In this document: in pieces, positions 18,126 to 20,502 of the stretch
How the letters are laid out: the number at the start of each line of letters is the position of its first letter
Position numbering within the stretch: position 1 is the first letter of the stretch
NCBI RefSeq assembly: GCF_000003605.2
Contig: NW_003116447.1
Location: forward strand, 984,130 to 1,004,631
Direction: 5' to 3'
Length of the DNA stretch: 20,502 nt
DNA from: Saccoglossus kowalevskii
Taxonomy: Eukaryota > Hemichordata > Enteropneusta > Harrimaniidae
Notes under the pieces: generated by a model
Told to the model about the DNA's origin: nothing
Seen by the model: the letters and a program-made list of their open reading frames with translations, nothing else
Database searches by the model: none
Program-made: the position numbers and the translations under genes

Positions 18126-18836
18126 GCTACCGGTACATATTTAGAACTCAAGTGTGAGTGCGCCATCATGCGGACATATTCGCGTTACGTATGCTTTATC
18201 ATACGCCGTAACGCAGAGTGGGTACCCGAAATAAATGTGGAACAGATAAACAAGAAATAAACAAAGCAATTAAATCCGGCAGATCGATGACATTCAAAGT
18301 ACCTGCCAGTCATGCATTCTCATTGCCGAACCCTTTAAGCAACTAATGTCACTCCGGCAGATTTTTTTTCACGATAGTAAACAAAGTAAAACAACTATTA
18401 CTTGGAAAAAATTACAATAATATTTATAATCATTGGGAATGCAATTGATTTTAAAGTCATAGCGCTGATACAAAATATATTTAACTAAAAATACCAATGT
18501 TTTTATTGGCGGAATTAGAAAGGGGTAGAGGGCGCGCGTCCCTAAAACCGTGGTTATCTTCTATATTGCAAAGCGGCTATGGTAAGATGCCCCTGAATAT
18601 CCTGCATCCGCCCCTGGTTTTGAGCCCGAGACATTCACACGTAAAGTTACTCTTAATACTCTAAGTCGCGCCCTCTAGTGACAAAGCGCTTCTATGACGT
18701 GGCATGGAGGCCGTTTAAAGCGTCCATATTGTTTTGATTTGTAGTCGTCTATTAATTTTGACCGTACACAGTTCGTTCGATTGGAACGACATTGGTGTCA
18801 CCCATTACGTCATTTTGATGTCACAGAAGCGATAAA
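18126..18836. promoter_or_regulatory. Likely divergent promoter region
   Basis: About 0.7 kb lies between the hydrolase ATG and the plus-strand ATG at 18837. It is richer in CpG than the surroundings near 18120-18240, 18520-18570 and 18660-18830, has no TATA box beside the hydrolase start, and contains a CTCF-like motif at 18668-18681. A GGCGCGCG cluster lies near 18530. Transcription start sites cannot be placed. Confidence 0.45.
18668..18681 (-). promoter_or_regulatory. CTCF-like motif
   Basis: The minus strand reads TCACTAGAGGGCGC, 13 of 14 matches to CCASYAGRKGGCRS. It lies in the putative divergent promoter and points toward the plus-oriented motif at 644-657. Confidence 0.4.
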
Positions 18837-18897
18837 ATGGCGATGGTGTTTCGATGTCACCGTATTCTTAGTAGAGGGACGACAAGGGGGTATTTTC
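18837..18897 (+). CDS. Candidate first exon of a small divergent gene
   Basis: An ATG in AAAATGGCGATGG opens MAMVFRCHRILSRGTTRGYF, which is basic, lacks acidic residues and resembles a mitochondrial presequence. It is followed by C and a GTAAGC donor at 18898; without splicing, a stop follows three codons later. The exon runs into MITE-like copy B from 18874, so its 3' part and donor would come from the element. A candidate terminal exon in matching phase lies at 19479. No homology is recognised. May be chance. Confidence 0.17.
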
Positions 18898-19193
18898 GTA
18901 AGCTGTAAACAATTGTTTTTATTTTCGTAATAATGTAATTCTTAAGTAAATTAAAAACGTAAATTCGTAGACATAGATGTAAAATGTAATAAGCTATTTT
19001 ATTCGTCCGTAATTTGTACGAAGATCTTATTTTTTGTAAGCGTATACTAGTAAAATGTAATTAGAAATTTGCTTTATCTGTAAAGTGTCTAAACTATTTT
19101 TTACTGTAAATGGAACTTTCCTTTTTATTTCCTGTAAAAACGTAAAATGCATTTTTTTTATTTTCTGTAACCTGTACCAGCTAGCCTCTCCTC
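18874..19193 (-). mobile_element. MITE-like element, copy B (inverse orientation)
   Basis: About 320 bp, bordered by TTAGTA on both sides (18868-18873 and 19194-19199), a candidate target-site duplication. Read on the minus strand it starts GAGGAGAGGCTAGCTGGTAC and continues with TTTACAG-type units and GGAAATAAAAAGG, matching copy A (GGGCAGCTGGTACAG, GGGAAATAAAAAGG). Its other end (GAGGGACGACAAGGG then TATTTTCGTA) matches the opposite end of copy A. It is more diverged from a pure G-tract end than copy A. No coding capacity. Confidence 0.72.
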
Positions 19194-19199
19194 TTAGTA

Positions 19200-20502
19200 T
19201 TATGCAACCTTAGAAATATCGATATATTATCACAAATAAATGCAATTTATGAAATTGTTTCAATCATTTGACAAATTTATTAAGCTCCAATTTACAAATT
19301 TTAGGACAGGACATTGATACCCATCAATGGAGGCATTATATGACACCGTCAACTTATATTTTATCGTGAATCAGAATATATAAATTACTCAGTTCCAGTC
19401 AGTTCATAATAGTCTGAATATCCGCCAGACATCTGCATTTTTCAGCGATTTATTCGGGCTGTTTTCTTCTGTTTTCAGACCGCTCCCCAAAGATCTGGTT
19501 CTTCGGGCGTCTCTTCATGGATCTAAGCCGCTGCATGTTTTGCTTAGATGTAAATAATCAGTATGTGGTCATACCACGATTGTAAATGAAATATAACACA
19601 ATTGAAGAAAAACAGAGGAATAATTATAAAATAATAATAAAAACAACGACAAATCTATGAAAAAATCGCAATACACACAAAACACATGTTAGTAATAATG
19701 TTTATATACAGACCACCTTGGGTACTCCCAATGCAATTTACATGTTAAGTGACCAGTATTATAATTAAATACAGTTTAATGTAACCAGTAACCATCCAGC
19801 ATCTGGGGCAATGGTTTGGTTAAATGAACCTGTACATAAAAGCCCAAACGATAGAAGATGATTAAGTATCTATGATATTTCTCACGAGCAAGATATGTAT
19901 AAGATTGTGCTTTTCCCGTGGACCTAAAAACGAGGACGGCCTAATTACTAGTCGCTACAAGAGGGCGTGGTAAACGATGGGACAAAGCTAAGACACTTGA
20001 GAAGATCTTCTCTAGTGTATTTGAACTGAGGCATATACTCTATTTATTTGATACCCCACCTTCATATATCGTTTGACTAACTGCCACTGAAATAACTGTT
20101 TTATTTTATTATAAATAAAAAAAAATCAAGACCACCTCTAATAATGATAAAAACACTGATTTGTAAAACATTTATGAAATACCGATGATGAAATGAAAAT
20201 CGATAATATAATGATATAAGGAGTCGACTGATACTACTAGATACTAGAACAAAAAACGTGTACTTATTTTTTTTCTTTTTTTCTTCTGTTTTAAACCCTT
20301 CTATATCATGTATGTGTAAGTTTTTCTTCGGGGGGGGGGGTAATTATTTGTTTGGTAATTTGCTATTGGTTGGCCCCTTTTATAACATGAAAAAAAAAAC
20401 AGATTCAAAAATTAAATTTGAAACAATAATTTTCATATAAAATAAGCATAAAACAATGAAATAGGTTATCTTGGGTGTTGATTTGTTTAAAGCGGGGGGG
20501 GG
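19200..20502. other. Right end, no firm gene
   Basis: Apart from the candidate exon at 19479-19585 I see no coding signal. There are AT-rich simple runs (19615-19645, 20105-20125, 20268-20282), an 11-base G run at 20330-20340, and the window ends in a 9-base G run. Confidence 0.4.
19479..19585 (+). CDS. Candidate terminal exon of the divergent gene
   Basis: A strong acceptor (TTTTCTTCTGTTTTCAG, ending 19478) is followed by an open frame beginning RSPKIWFFGRLFMDLSRCMF and ending in TAA at 19583-19585. AATAAA follows at 19636-19641. With the donor at 18898 the phase fits and gives a 55-residue protein. I recognise no family. The acceptor and polyadenylation signal are the best evidence. Confidence 0.17.

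Noticed and set aside
17898-18260. 120-codon plus frame as a gene
   Set aside because: It lies antisense to exon 1 and the promoter side of the hydrolase gene. It shows no domain, and the minus-strand exon has clear family context.
1-20502. Retroviral, LTR or Polinton-type fossils
   Set aside because: I looked for reverse transcriptase, integrase, protease, capsid or polymerase motifs and long terminal repeats and saw none that I could support.

Overview
The window looks like nuclear DNA of an invertebrate animal, probably marine. It is AT-rich, gene-poor and full of minisatellites, foldback repeats and short non-autonomous elements. Its one clearly conserved gene is cut by eight ordinary GT-AG introns. 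No bacterial operon structure is visible: no Shine-Dalgarno-led gene clusters and no rRNA or tRNA. I found no recognisable retroviral, LTR or Polinton parts. The phylum cannot be fixed from the sequence alone.

Layout. Positions 1-3900 hold no recognisable gene, but 258-410 looks like a core promoter (full CRE, TATA box, ATG, splice donor) on the + strand. Positions 3928-4740 (minus) hold an intact 270-codon reading frame of the aerolysin-like ETX/MTX2 beta-pore-forming family. It is preceded by a strong 3' splice site, so it probably has an intron in its 5' UTR. Positions 4760-7580 are non-coding as far as I can see, with one foldback repeat. Positions 7676-8465 are a 21-bp minisatellite of about 35 in-phase units, with a 210-bp higher-order duplication. 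Positions 9040-9990 are a diverged array with a unit of about 150 bp, each unit carrying a YY1-like core.

Positions 11776-18122 (minus) are a complete gene for an OVCA2/FSH1-family serine hydrolase. I assembled it by eye from nine exons, with all splice phases agreeing, into 237 residues carrying a Ser-Asp-His triad. Its introns carry a 31-bp minisatellite (intron 7), a MITE-like element (intron 3) and a foldback palindrome (intron 1). A 20-bp tandem repeat lies just past its stop codon.

Upstream of the hydrolase, a second copy of the same MITE-like element lies in inverse orientation at 18874-19193 with a candidate target-site duplication. A second ATG in the same AAAATGGCGA context as the hydrolase start points the other way at 18837. 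This suggests a divergent promoter of about 0.7 kb. The last kilobase has homopolymer runs and no gene I can support.

The two firm genes, the pore-former homologue and the hydrolase, show no sign of working together. The most distinctive content is the repeat architecture and the set of candidate regulatory motifs.
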